A stretch of 64,000 nt of DNA from Caldilineaceae bacterium (GCA_958295845.1 OY282376.1:1811022-1875021); one strand, 5' to 3'. Counted from the stretch's first letter, positions 1 through 8,336 are shown. Notes: generated by a model not told the origin, from the letters alone. Program-made: numbers and translations.

Positions 1-2656
1 GACGCACCTGATAGGTCCCCGGGGGCGCCAGGGCTCCCGTGACGCTCTTCTCGGTGAAAGGGTCGCCCGGCAACTGCTCCGAGTCCACAAATCGCATGTT
101 CCAGACAAATCGATTGAGGCCTGCTCTGGTGGGAATATACTGGATCGAGGGAACTGCCTCCTTCTCCTTTTCCATGTCCTCCTTCGCCGGTTTGGGGCCG
201 TAAGACCGGATCTCGTTGCCCGCCGCATCCAGAAATGTCAGACTGACATCCTCAGTCTCGCTCGGGAGCGTGTAATAGACAATCGCTCCATTGGGCGGAT
301 TCTCACCCCCGTCCAGGACGCGGCGGACACTCCCGCCCGTGTCGTCCTTTTCATCCCGGAAGGTGATCAGTTGCCCAAAAGCTAGCGCATAGTTGCGCGC
401 ATCGCTTCGCTCTCCGCTAACCGACCAGGGCAGCCAGCGCCGCAGCGTTTCGCGCGGCGTAAAGAGCCGTGCCTTGCCTTCGCCGGACTCCTCAAGGGAA
501 TCGACCTGCCGCAGCGGCGAAAGATCATCCAGGATCCAGAAGGAGCGGCCATGCGTGGCCACCACAAGATCGCCTTCCTTGACCAGCAAATCGTATACCG
601 GGGCAACCGGCAGGTTGCCCGGTATACTCTGCCACGATCCCCCGTCGTCGACTGAGACGAAGATGCCCGATTCCGTTCCAACATACAGTAGGCCTTCCCG
701 CACCGGGTCAGCCCGCAACATACGCGTGATCTCATTCTGAGGAAAGTCGGCGTCGAGCCTCTGCCAGCTTTGGCCCAGATCGGTTGTCTTGAAAAGGTAT
801 GGGCTGTAATCGTCCAGCTTATAGCGCGTAGCCGCCACATAGACGGTTGAAGCGTCATGGGCGCTCGGCTCAATCACCGTCACAAGACTCCACTCAGGCA
901 GGTCCGGTGGCGTGACGTTGCGCCAGCTATCCCCGCCGTCCTCGCTGATATGTATGAGACCGTCATCGCTTCCCGCCCAGAATAGGCCCTTCTGATGAGC
1001 GGATTCGATGAACGTCGAAATCGTGCAGTAGTGCTCGGCCCCACTCGTATCCAGAGTCAGCGGACCGCCCGATGCCTCCAGCTTGCTCGGATCGTTGCGG
1101 GTCAGGTCCGGGCTGAGGATCTCCCAGGAGCTGCCCTCGTCCGTCGTGCGGAAGACATGATTGCCGCACGTATACAGCACATCAGTATCGTGAGGGCTGA
1201 AAAGGATCGGGAATGTCCACGGGAATCGGTACTTCATCTCTTTCGGGCCAAATCCGCTGAAAGGTTCCGGCCAGACCGTAACCAGTCTGATCTGCTTGGT
1301 GCGGTGATCGTAACGCTGCAACGCACCCCCGCCGCCGGGCGATGAGCCCACCGCCCCCACGTAAACAATATTGGAATCGTCCGGCTTGACAGCAATATAC
1401 CCGCTCTCGCCCGTGCCCGCCGGATAGCAGTCACCCCACGGTATCGCCCCTTTCTCCGTCGCGCTGGGCACTGCAATGCTGGAGTTGTCCTGCTGCGTAC
1501 CGTAAACGTGATAGGGCTGCTGATTGTCCACATCCAGATGGTAGTACTGGCCTGTCAGCTGGTTGTAGATCGTGCTCCACGTGTCGCCGCCGTTGAAGCT
1601 GACGCAGGCCCCGCCGTCATTGCCGTTGATCATCCTTTGCGGGTCCGCGGGGTCAATCCACAGGTCGTGGTTATCCCCGTGCGGCGTTGTGATCTCGCTC
1701 CACTCCTTGCCGCCGTCAATGCTCTTCCACATCTTGAGGTTATTCACATAGACCGTGTCAGGGTCCTGTGGGTCGGCAAAAATGTGCAGGTAGTACCAGG
1801 GCCGGTTCAGCAAGTCTTGGTTCTTGGTCAGATGATCCCACGTTGCACCGCGGTCATCCGAACGGTATACACCTGACATCTCGCCCTCAGCCTCGACAAT
1901 CGCCCAGACCCGGCTGGGTTGAGCAGGAGACACGGAGACGCCAATCTTCCCCAGAATCCCTTCCTGCGGCAGCCCGGGGTTGCGGCTGATATCGGTCCAG
2001 CTGTCGCCGCCGTCCGTCGATTTCCACAGCCCGCTGTCCGGCCCGCCGCTGACCAACTCCCAGAAGTGGCGGTGCACCTGCCAGATTGAGGCATAGATGA
2101 TGCGGGGGTTTGTCACATCCAACGTCAGGTCCACCCCGCCCGCTCTATCGCTGACTTGGAGGACCCGCTCCCAGGTCTCGCCGCCGTCGGTCGATCGGTA
2201 CACACCGCGCTCCTCGTTCGGCCCAAACGCGTGACCTAGAGCAGCGACGTATACGATGTCGGGATCCTGCGGATGAATGCGAATCTCCCCGATATGGTGG
2301 CTGTCGCGCAGCCCTACGTTCTTCCATGTCTCGCCGCCGTCAGTCGACTTGTAGACGCCGTCTCCCCAGCTCACGTCCAACCGGATCGTCGACTCCCCCG
2401 TCCCCGCATAAATGACATTCGGATCAGCCTCTGAAACGGCAATTGCCCCCACCGAAGAGACGTCAAACTGCCCGTCGGTAACGTTGTCCCAGTAGAGGCC
2501 GCCGTCCACAGTCTTCCAAACACCGCCCGCCACCGCTCCGAAATAGAAGACTTGGCTCTGAGTCGGGTGTCCTGCAACCGCAACCACGCGACCGCCGCGG
2601 GGCGGGCCGATGCAACGAAACGTAAGGGCATCCCAAGCCGAAGATTCAGTTTTCAT
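1..2656 (-). CDS. BNR/VPS10-type beta-propeller protein (glycosyl hydrolase-like), partial at window edge
   Basis: The reverse strand is open from an ATG at 2656-2654 to base 1: I scanned this frame for stop codons and found none in 885 codons, so the 3' end lies outside the window. The translation (MKTESSAWDALTFRCIGPP...) contains many Asp-box turns such as KSTDGGETW, RSTDGGETW and KSTDGGDSW, typical of sialidase/sortilin-like propellers. The last visible residues, APPGTYQVR, resemble the C-terminal beta domain of the roughly 1,000-residue 'WD40/YVTN/BNR-like glycosyl hydrolase' family. No signal peptide is evident. A purine-rich GAGAGAGAA lies before the ATG. The catalytic activity of this family is poorly established, so the hydrolase label is a family name rather than a proven function. 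It is divergent from the esterase gene at 3224. Confidence 0.85.
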   Translation of the reverse strand, partial: MKTESSAWDALTFRCIGPPRGGRVVAVAGHPTQSQVFYFGAVAGGVWKTVDGGLYWDNVTDGQFDVSSVGAIAVSEADPNVIYAGTGESTIRLDVSWGDGVYKSTDGGETWKNVGLRDSHHIGEIRIHPQDPDIVYVAALGHAFGPNEERGVYRSTDGGETWERVLQVSDRAGGVDLTLDVTNPRIIYASIWQVHRHFWELVSGGPDSGLWKSTDGGDSWTDISRNPGLPQEGILGKIGVSVSPAQPSRVWAIVEAEGEMSGVYRSDDRGATWDHLTKNQDLLNRPWYYLHIFADPQDPDTVYVNNLKMWKSIDGGKEWSEITTPHGDNHDLWIDPADPQRMINGNDGGACVSFNGGDTWSTIYNQLTGQYYHLDVDNQQPYHVYGTQQDNSSIAVPSATEKGAIPWGDCYPAGTGESGYIAVKPDDSNIVYVGAVGSSPGGGGALQRYDHRTKQIRLVTVWPEPFSGFGPKEMKYRFPWTFPILFSPHDTDVLYTCGNHVFRTTDEGSSWEILSPDLTRNDPSKLEASGGPLTLDTSGAEHYCTISTFIESAHQKGLFWAGSDDGLIHISEDGGDSWRNVTPPDLPEWSLVTVIEPSAHDASTVYVAATRYKLDDYSPYLFKTTDLGQSWQRLDADFPQNEITRMLRADPVREGLLYVGTESGIFVSVDDGGSWQSIPGNLPVAPVYDLLVKEGDLVVATHGRSFWILDDLSPLRQVDSLEESGEGKARLFTPRETLRRWLPWSVSGERSDARNYALAFGQLITFRDEKDDTGGSVRRVLDGGENPPNGAIVYYTLPSETEDVSLTFLDAAGNEIRSYGPKPAKEDMEKEKEAVPSIQYIPTRAGLNRFVWNMRFVDSEQLPGDPFTEKSVTGALAPPGTYQVR

Positions 2657-3223
2657 CTTTCTGTTCTCTCTCTGTGAAAGTGTATGCTCTAGGAATGTGT
2701 TTGTTCTATAGAAATAGCGCCCGGCATCTGAAGGGGTGCGGTTCTGGGTAGGGGAAAAGAGTAGGCGCCGGTCAGGGTCAAGCTACCTGCACACCGAGAA
2801 TCTTGCGCCTACGCTCACTCAGCCGCGCATTGACGTCCCCGTCCGAAGAGGTTTAGATCGCCCGGACCATACCGCTAAGACAGGCCCGGCTAAAATCTGT
2901 TCTGTTAGGTCTTGCACGAGTGCACAACTGGGAAACGGGCATAATCGCAAAGCGCGCATATCCTAACCTATCCTGGCGCGCAGGTCAAGACCAAAACGCA
3001 AAAAAGTTCCTCGAAAGCCTGACCCATACAGGTGGCAACAAACCGGTTCTGCCACGCCGGCCATACTATCCGCAACGCGCCAGTCCGCCCTGGGACGCCA
3101 ATTGGTCACGGCGCGCTACTTGCAATCAATGTCCGACTGACGCGACAATAGGAGCCGCACGTTCCCAAACCACGGCAACTGCCGTGACAACCAACAAACA
3201 CCAATCTGTCGAAGGAAAAGACC
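2657..3223. other. Divergent intergenic region, no gene recognised
   Basis: This 567-bp gap separates the leftward propeller gene from the rightward esterase gene and should hold both promoters. I see no convincing consensus promoter, RNA or conserved protein. Short open frames here have no recognisable content and are more likely chance. Confidence 0.5.
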
Positions 3224-4189
3224 ATGCCTCTACTCTTTGATATGTCCTTGGAGACGCTGACTTCCTACCAGGGCACCAACCCGCGACCCGCCGACTTCGA
3301 CGACTATTGGGATGCCGGGCTCGCCGAACTGGCCGCAACCGATCCGGATGTGGAGCTCGTTCCGGCCGACTTTCAGGCGCCCTACGCAGAATGTTTTCAC
3401 CTCTACTTCACGGGGACACGCGGCGCTCGCGTCCACGCCAAGCTGCTGCGCCCCCGCGACGCACAGGAACCCCACCCCGCCCTGCTCATGTTCCACGGCT
3501 ACAGCGGCAACGCCGGCGACTGGCAGAGCAAACTAGGCTATGTCGCCGCCGGGTTTACCGTCGCCGCGCTCGACTGTCGCGGCCAGGGCGGCGGCAAGTC
3601 TATCGACGTCGGCGGCGTACCGGGCTGGACACTGCGCGGGCACATCGTACGCGGCCTCGCCGGAGAACCCGAAGATCTCCTCTACCGACACACCTTCCTT
3701 GACACCGCGCGGCTCGCCCAGATCGTGATGGAGATGGAAGACGTCGACGCCCAACGTGTCGGTGCAACCGGCGGCAGCCAGGGCGGGGGCCTAACGCTGG
3801 CCTGCGTCTCACTCGAACCGCGCGTCAAGCGCGCCGCCCCCATCTTCCCCTTCCTCTGCGACTACAAACGCGTCTGGGATCTCGACATGGACCAGAACGC
3901 CTACGCCGAACTGCGGGAATGGTTCCGCAACTTCGACCCCCGTCACGAACGCGAAGAAGAGGTCTTCACTCGCCTCGGCTATATCGATGTCCAGCACCTC
4001 GCCTCACGCATCCAGGCCGAAGTGCTCATGGGCGTCGGTCTCATGGACCAGGTCTGCCCGCCGTCAACACAATACGCCGCTTTCAACAAGATCAGCTCGG
4101 CCAAACGCACAGTCATCTACCCGGACTTCGGCCACGAAAAGCTGCCCGACTTCGACGACATGATCTTCCAGTGGATGCTGGAAATATAG
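3224..4189 (+). CDS. Acetylxylan esterase / cephalosporin-C deacetylase family hydrolase
   Basis: A 321-residue alpha/beta hydrolase, close to the usual length of the AXE1/Cah family. It shows the family's oxyanion region DCRGQGG (about 117-123), the nucleophile elbow GGSQGG with Ser185, and a plausible acid and base at Asp275 (GLMDQVCPP) and His304 (PDFGHE). Such enzymes remove acetyl groups from acetylated sugars or xylo-oligosaccharides in the cytoplasm. GAAGGA lies about 7 nt before the ATG. The gene ends 10 bp from the convergent stop of the broken uxuA and sits beside sulfatase and sugar-acid genes, which suits a role in breaking down decorated polysaccharide. The exact substrate cannot be read from sequence. 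Confidence 0.88.
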   Translation: MPLLFDMSLETLTSYQGTNPRPADFDDYWDAGLAELAATDPDVELVPADFQAPYAECFHLYFTGTRGARVHAKLLRPRDAQEPHPALLMFHGYSGNAGDWQSKLGYVAAGFTVAALDCRGQGGGKSIDVGGVPGWTLRGHIVRGLAGEPEDLLYRHTFLDTARLAQIVMEMEDVDAQRVGATGGSQGGGLTLACVSLEPRVKRAAPIFPFLCDYKRVWDLDMDQNAYAELREWFRNFDPRHEREEEVFTRLGYIDVQHLASRIQAEVLMGVGLMDQVCPPSTQYAAFNKISSAKRTVIYPDFGHEKLPDFDDMIFQWMLEI

Positions 4190-4199
4190 GGGCTGAGAG

Positions 4200-4845
4200 C
4201 TACCCCGCGTAGACCGCCTGCCGCAGGCCGCGTATGTAACCAATAGCGTACAACCTGCCGATCGAAGAATAGCCTGCATCTTCGTTGCTGTCGCCCTCCA
4301 TCGTCGGCACATGGTCAGGCCGCAGCACGCCGTCAAAGCCGATCTCTCGATAGGCTTCCATACAGGCCAGCATATCCGTCTTCCCATTGTCGTGGAAGGT
4401 CTCGTTGAACTTCTCCGGCGCGCCTTTCACGTCGCGGAAGTGGACAAAATAGATCCTATCCTGCGCGCCGAAATGCCGGATCGCCTCTGGCAAATCGTCC
4501 GTCATCAACGTGAAATTGCCTTGGCACAAACAGATGCCGTTGGCCGGGCTCGGCACCAGGTCGATCAGACGCTGAAAATTCTCAACACTGCGCATGATTC
4601 GGCCCAGTCCCCGGATCGGTGAAAGAGGAGGGTCGTCGGGGTGCATCGCCATCTTCACCCCGGCCTCCTCCGCCACCGGCACCACCGCCTCCAAAAAGTA
4701 CTTCAGGTTGTCCCACAGCTGCTCTTCGCTGATCTCGCCGTACTCAGTCAGCGGCGCGTCCCGCATCACATCGTTGTCAAAACCCGTTACCAGCGCCCCG
4801 CCCCGTTCCGGAATCGTGGTCGCCGTCCGCATCCAGCCAAAAATA
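4200..4845 (-). pseudogene. uxuA: Mannonate dehydratase, C-terminal fragment (gene split by transposon)
   Basis: This fragment encodes about the last 210 residues of UxuA (D-mannonate to 2-keto-3-deoxygluconate). It contains the metal/active-site segments expected in the family: HPDDPP, ICLCQGNF, VHFRDV and RPDHVPTM. Its upstream end runs directly into the 8-bp duplication at 4838-4845 and then into transposon sequence; the N-terminal third is found in the same orientation at 7350-7692. Removing 4846-7349 and one copy of the duplication joins the two parts in frame (WMPIFGWMRTA) to give 326 codons plus a stop. An internal ATG near 4832 could in principle reinitiate, but the product would lack the N-terminal part of the barrel. 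I infer loss of function. Confidence 0.9.
4838..4845. repeat. Target-site duplication, left copy (CAAAAATA)
   Basis: This 8-bp direct repeat abuts the left inverted repeat and is identical to 7350-7357. It is AT-rich and of the length expected for IS1595-family transposition. Confidence 0.93.
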
Positions 4846-4872
4846 GGGAATTATATACTTGACACTACTAAA
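4846..4872 (+). repeat. Left terminal inverted repeat of the IS1595-family element
   Basis: It matches the reverse complement of 7323-7349 at 26 of 27 positions (20 identical, one T/C difference, then ACTAAA). It also contains the -35 box TTGACA of the element's promoter, so the transposase binding end and the promoter overlap. Confidence 0.92.
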
Positions 4873-4887
4873 AGGCTGTGATACAAT
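4859..4887 (+). promoter_or_regulatory. Sigma70-type promoter of the transposase-methyltransferase-endonuclease operon
   Basis: TTGACA (4859-4864) and TACAAT (4882-4887) are separated by exactly 17 bp. The -35 box lies in the left inverted repeat, so transposase binding could repress its own operon, though that is inference. The transposase GTG follows at 4918 with AGGGAGA about 10 nt upstream. Confidence 0.75.
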
Positions 4888-4917
4888 GGTGGCATAATCA
4901 ATCAGGGAGACACAGCC

Positions 4918-5838
4918 GTGAACTTGAAACAGTACAACAGCCTCTACGAACTGATGGAAGCCTTTCCGAATGAGCAGGCTTGCATCGATCACTTGGTGAA
5001 AGTGCGCTGGCCTTGCGGGATCGTTTGCCAGTGGTGCGGCTGCACCCGCAAGTTCTATCGTATCAGCAAAGGCAAGGTTTTCAAGTGTGCGGATTGCAAA
5101 AAAGAGTTTAGCGTCCGCAAGAATACAATCTTTGAGGAAAGCCCACTGCCGTTACGTAAGTGGTTTGCAGCGATCTGGCTGATGGTAAGCCACCGCAAGG
5201 GTATCCCTTCGACCCAGCTAGGCCGTGAACTCGGCGTATCGCAGAAAACCGCCTATTTCATACTGGGTCGATTGCGCCGTGTGATGGAGAACATCGAAGA
5301 TCACGGCGGCCCCATGGACGGCGAGGTAGAAGCGGACGAAACCTACATCGGCGGCAAAGAGAAGAACAAGCACGCCAATAAACGCCTGAATGCAGGGCGC
5401 GGTACAGTGGGTAAACAGCCGGTTGCAGGCTTGCGATCTCGAACTGGACGGGTAAAAGCGAAACCTGTGGCCAGTGTTAATCGTCAAGAGTTACATCAGT
5501 TCATTCATGCCAATGTGGTGCCCGGCTCTCAACTGTACACGGACGAGGCTCAAGCCTACAACGGACTGATTCAGTACCGTCATGAAAGTATCAATCATGG
5601 TGTAGGCGAGTATGTGCGGGGACAAGCCCACACGAACGGCATTGAATCGTTCTGGGCACTTCTGAAGCGGGGTTACATCGGCGTATTCCACCACTTCAGT
5701 TGGAAGCACCTGCACCGCTACCTGCATGAATTTAGCGTCCGGTGGAACATGATGCATATGGAAAGCGAGGAGCGTGTGGATGCCGTACTCGGATCGGTTT
5801 CGGGGATCCGTCTCACATATCAGGAGCTTATCGCATGA
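4918..5838 (+). CDS. IS1595-family (ISXO2-like) transposase
   Basis: A 306-residue transposase with an N-terminal zinc ribbon (CQWC at 37-40, CADC at 57-60), a helix-turn-helix at about 98-120, and an ISXO2-like DDE-type catalytic domain. The catalytic residues I assign are Asp140 (EADETYIGG), Asp209 (YTDEAQAY) and the HTNGIES block (His238, Asn240, Glu243). The length fits an intact enzyme. The start is GTG, supported by AGGGAGA upstream. The stop TGA overlaps the ATG of the methyltransferase gene (ATGA at 5835-5838). It should mobilise 4846-7349 by cutting at the inverted repeats. Confidence 0.95.
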   Translation: MNLKQYNSLYELMEAFPNEQACIDHLVKVRWPCGIVCQWCGCTRKFYRISKGKVFKCADCKKEFSVRKNTIFEESPLPLRKWFAAIWLMVSHRKGIPSTQLGRELGVSQKTAYFILGRLRRVMENIEDHGGPMDGEVEADETYIGGKEKNKHANKRLNAGRGTVGKQPVAGLRSRTGRVKAKPVASVNRQELHQFIHANVVPGSQLYTDEAQAYNGLIQYRHESINHGVGEYVRGQAHTNGIESFWALLKRGYIGVFHHFSWKHLHRYLHEFSVRWNMMHMESEERVDAVLGSVSGIRLTYQELIA

Positions 5839-6620
5839 ACTTCGATACCCTCTTGACAGAAGCGGCCACAAGAACAAGCCCGTTCCTGATGGATCAGTGG
5901 ACGGGGAAAGTTCACTGCGGCGACTGTATCACGCTAATGGACAAGATGCCGGTCGAATCCGTAGACCTGATCTTCACCAGCCCGCCCTACAACTTGAAGA
6001 ACAGTACCGGCAACGGCATGAAGGACGGCCGCGGCGGTAAATGGGAGACGGCGGAACTGGTAAATGGCTATGCAACACATGGGGACGAAATGCCGCATCC
6101 TGAGTATGTGGAGTGGCAGAAGGCTTGCCTGCGGTCGATGATGCGCGTTCTCAGGGAGGACGGCGCAATCTATTACAACCACAAGTGGCGAGTGCAAGGC
6201 GGACTCCGACAAGACCGGCAGGACATTGTAGGTGAATTCCCAGTGCGGCAGATTATCATTTGGCAGAGAAGCGGCGGCATCAATTTCAACCCTGGCTATT
6301 ATCTTCCTACGTATGAAGTCATTTACCTCATTGCCAAGCCAAAGTTCCGCCTTGCGCCGAAAGCAAATGCCCTGGGGGACGTGTGGACTATCCCCCAGGA
6401 CAAAGACATCCCGCACCCTGCACCATTTCCTGTTGAACTTGCCCAGCGGGTTATCAGTTCCACTACCGCCCAGATCGTATTAGACCCTTTCATAGGTTCG
6501 GGCACAACGGGAATGGCTGCGGAATTGGAGCGGAGGAAGTGGATCGGGATGGACATATCGGACGACTACTGTAAGCTGGCCCGAGATCGCATCAACGCCG
6601 TGAAGAGGATGATCCGATGA
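5835..6620 (+). CDS. DNA methyltransferase of a type II restriction-modification system (probable N4-cytosine, beta class)
   Basis: The 261-residue protein has the catalytic motif IV TSPPY (48-52) ahead of the AdoMet-binding motif DPFIGSGTTG (217-226), the order of beta-class amino-methyltransferases. SPPY, rather than DPPY, favours N4-cytosine methylation, the modification used by the MvaI and BcnI systems, which agrees with the type of endonuclease next door. The ATG at 5835 is chosen because it overlaps the transposase stop, although the frame is open further upstream inside the transposase gene. Its own stop overlaps the endonuclease ATG. The product should protect the host genome from the linked nuclease. 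The target sequence cannot be read directly. Confidence 0.9.
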   Translation: MNFDTLLTEAATRTSPFLMDQWTGKVHCGDCITLMDKMPVESVDLIFTSPPYNLKNSTGNGMKDGRGGKWETAELVNGYATHGDEMPHPEYVEWQKACLRSMMRVLREDGAIYYNHKWRVQGGLRQDRQDIVGEFPVRQIIIWQRSGGINFNPGYYLPTYEVIYLIAKPKFRLAPKANALGDVWTIPQDKDIPHPAPFPVELAQRVISSTTAQIVLDPFIGSGTTGMAAELERRKWIGMDISDDYCKLARDRINAVKRMIR

Positions 6621-7327
6621 TACAGTTTCCCGACAAACCGCCTCGCACGCGCAAAGAACTGTTTGAACGAGTACGGGCCGTGATAGCACACGGCCCGTAT
6701 GTTATGCCGGAAGCGTCCCGCTACAATGGCTCAGGCGCGCCCGGCGTGTTCCTGGAGGATTTGCTAGGGGCAACGGCAGGCAGTCACGACATACCTGATG
6801 CTGTCGGCTGGGAATTGAAGTGGCATTCGGATCGCACACATCTAGTCACGCTTTTCCACAAGAGCCCAGACGGGCCAGAAGCGATTATGCGGTACATGGT
6901 GCGTCGATACGGACGAAAGGACGCCCAGGGCCGCCTTAGCTTTCGTCACACTATCAAGGGACGGTCAGACAGGTTTAAGGTTGATACGACTACGGGGCAG
7001 GTGGTTGTCCGGCCACTGAAGGGGAACGGGCCGGTTCCATACTGGAGCCATGACAATCTGATAGCGGCGGCAGGTGCGAAACTGCGGAGGCTGCTACTGG
7101 TAAAAGGGGAACGCTCGAAGCGAAACGTTCAATTCTTCCACGCGGACGCTTACGAGACGTTCCACCTGGCCGATTTCATCTATGAGTTGATGCGGGGTTC
7201 AATCGCGCTGGATTTCGACTGCCGAGAAGCCAGGCCCGGCAGCGACGGCCTGCGGGATCACGGCACCAAATTTCGCATCACGCCTACCATGATATGCAGA
7301 CTGTACCTCAAGAAAGAACGCCTTTAG
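6617..7327 (+). CDS. Type II restriction endonuclease, MvaI/BcnI-like (PD-(D/E)XK)
   Basis: This 236-residue protein is close in size to MvaI and BcnI. It shows the segment GAPGVFLEDLLG (40-51) followed by IPDAVGWELKW, a PD...ExK active site with Asp61, Glu66 and Lys68, as in monomeric MvaI/BcnI-type (MutH-related) nucleases. Pairing with a SPPY methyltransferase supports the assignment; recognition of a CCNGG-like site is only an inference from the family. The ATG at 6617 overlaps the methyltransferase stop (ATGA), and the stop TAG falls inside the right inverted repeat. Methyltransferase before endonuclease in one coupled operon, without a controller gene, would favour protection before cutting. 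Confidence 0.82.
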   Translation: MIQFPDKPPRTRKELFERVRAVIAHGPYVMPEASRYNGSGAPGVFLEDLLGATAGSHDIPDAVGWELKWHSDRTHLVTLFHKSPDGPEAIMRYMVRRYGRKDAQGRLSFRHTIKGRSDRFKVDTTTGQVVVRPLKGNGPVPYWSHDNLIAAAGAKLRRLLLVKGERSKRNVQFFHADAYETFHLADFIYELMRGSIALDFDCREARPGSDGLRDHGTKFRITPTMICRLYLKKERL

Positions 7328-7349
7328 TGGTGTCAAGTATATAATTCCC
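7323..7349 (-). repeat. Right terminal inverted repeat of the IS1595-family element
   Basis: Mirror of the left repeat. The TAG stop codon of the endonuclease gene (7325-7327) lies inside it, so the cargo is packed right up to the element's end. Confidence 0.92.
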
Positions 7350-7357
7350 CAAAAATA
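7350..7357. repeat. Target-site duplication, right copy (CAAAAATA)
   Basis: Identical to 4838-4845. One copy is native uxuA sequence (codons around PIFG); the other was made by the insertion. Confidence 0.93.
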
Positions 7358-7692
7358 GGCATCCACTCGCTGCACCAGACCGGAATGCCCAGTCGCCCCA
7401 TATTGCGCAGCAGCTCGCAGACCGTCTCGATCTCCTCGTCGCGCCCCGGCAGTCCCAGCTTCGCCTTGTCCAGCGGCGGCCTGCTCTCCAGAACCTCCAG
7501 CCGAAATCCGGCATTCTCATAGGCGCTCTTCACCCGCGCCAGGCTCATGAACCCCCACGGCTTCATGTCCGGGTCCGGGTCGTCAATCGTGGACATATCC
7601 ATCGAGCCCACCGCGTAGTTAACCCCGCACTGTTTGACAAGCGTCCACAGCGGCGAAGGCTGCGCCGGCAGCATCTCAGCAATTCGAATCAT
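7350..7692 (-). pseudogene. uxuA: Mannonate dehydratase, N-terminal fragment (gene split by transposon)
   Basis: From the ATG at 7692-7690 (MIRIAEMLPAQPSP...) the frame encodes the first 114 residues of UxuA, up to CSEWMPIFG, and then enters the transposon end, where translation would stop soon after. GAGGAA lies about 8 nt before the ATG and decides this start over a longer open frame. The remainder is at 4200-4845. Any transcript from the uxuA promoter would run antisense through the transposon's three genes. See the other fragment for the reconstructed protein. Confidence 0.9.
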
Positions 7693-7919
7693 TGTCTCGT
7701 TCCTCTGGTCGTGTGAACGCGGGCGGCGTTCATGACGCCTCGTCCGGCCTTGGTGCCGGCCTCTGCCCGCCCGTCCCAGAAACATATCACAAAAACTTCA
7801 CGAAGCAAGTCAACACAGCCCTCCCAACCCAATAAAAGCCGTAGCCCCTTCGCCGTCCAGTGTGATGCTAGCGCGAAACTTTCCCTCTCCTCTCTCCTCT
7901 TCACTCACTTCTTGCTTTT

Positions 7920-8036
7920 GGGCGTCCGGGCCTTCGGCCCTCCCTTGTGCGGGGGCTGCGCCCCCGCAACGCCCCGCCCTTGCTAGCCACCGTGTGTGTT
8001 CTTTCCCGGCAGCGTGTCTAGCCAACAGTGGCTTCC
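7920..8036. repeat. GC-hairpin dispersed repeat, copy A (full length)
   Basis: It contains two self-complementary units, GGGCCTTCGGCCC and GCGGGGGCTGCGCCCCCGC, followed by a conserved tail CAACGCCCCGCCCTTGCTAG and a second conserved block TGTCTAGCCAACAGTGGC. Near-identical copies occur at 21735-21845 and 63590-63703. No coding potential is conserved. Confidence 0.85.
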
Positions 8037-8091
8037 CCCGCCACATGCAATCTCATCCCCCTGACCCCTGGCCCCCGACCCCTAACCCCTG

Positions 8092-8175
8092 CCGTTCCGC
8101 GCCCCCGCAACGCCCCGCCCTTGCTAGCCACCCTGTGTACTCGTCCCCAAAAATAGTGTCTAGCCAGCAGTGACT
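8092..8175. repeat. GC-hairpin dispersed repeat, copy B (lacks first hairpin)
   Basis: It begins at GTTCCGCGCCCCCGCAACGC and carries the conserved tail and the TGTCTAGCCAGCAGTG block, but lacks the GGGCCTTCGGCCC hairpin and the left arm of the second. Confidence 0.75.
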
Positions 8176-8254
8176 TCCGCCCCAGACTCTATCTCACCCC
8201 CTTACCCCCGCAGTCCCCCCGCAGTCCCCCCGCAGTTCCCCTGCAGTTCCCCTG

Positions 8255-8336
8255 CCGTTCCGCGCCCCCGCAACGCCCCGCCCTTGCTTGCCACCGTGTG
8301 TGTTCTTCCCCGGCAGCATGTCTAGCCAACAGTGGC
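8255..8336. repeat. GC-hairpin dispersed repeat, copy C (lacks first hairpin)
   Basis: The same truncated form as copy B (GTTCCGCGCCCCCGCAACGC ... TGTCTAGCCAACAGTGGC), in direct orientation about 160 bp downstream, which suggests local tandem duplication. Confidence 0.75.

Larger units (their letters stand above)
4846..7349 (+). mobile_element. IS1595-family transposable element carrying a type II restriction-modification pair
   Basis: A complete 2,504-bp element is bounded by inverted repeats starting GGGAATTATATACTTGACAC (identical over 20 bp at both ends) and by a perfect 8-bp direct repeat CAAAAATA. The contents, in one direction, are an ISXO2/IS1595-type transposase (4918-5838), a DNA methyltransferase (5835-6620) and a PD-(D/E)XK endonuclease (6617-7327), with ATGA overlaps at both junctions. 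The 8-bp duplication and GG-starting ends are typical of the IS1595 family, some members of which carry passenger genes. The insertion lies inside uxuA. The intact genes and exact duplication suggest a fairly recent insertion. The element's codon choice looks less GC-biased than that of its neighbours, consistent with horizontal arrival. Confidence 0.93.

Noticed and set aside
2736..3240. Short + strand open frames before the esterase gene
   Set aside because: No recognisable content; they lie in the divergent promoter region.
7732..8173. Small open frames on both strands
   Set aside because: Translations of the GC-hairpin repeats; the same peptide strings recur at 21719-21982 and 63584-63899, as repeats would give.
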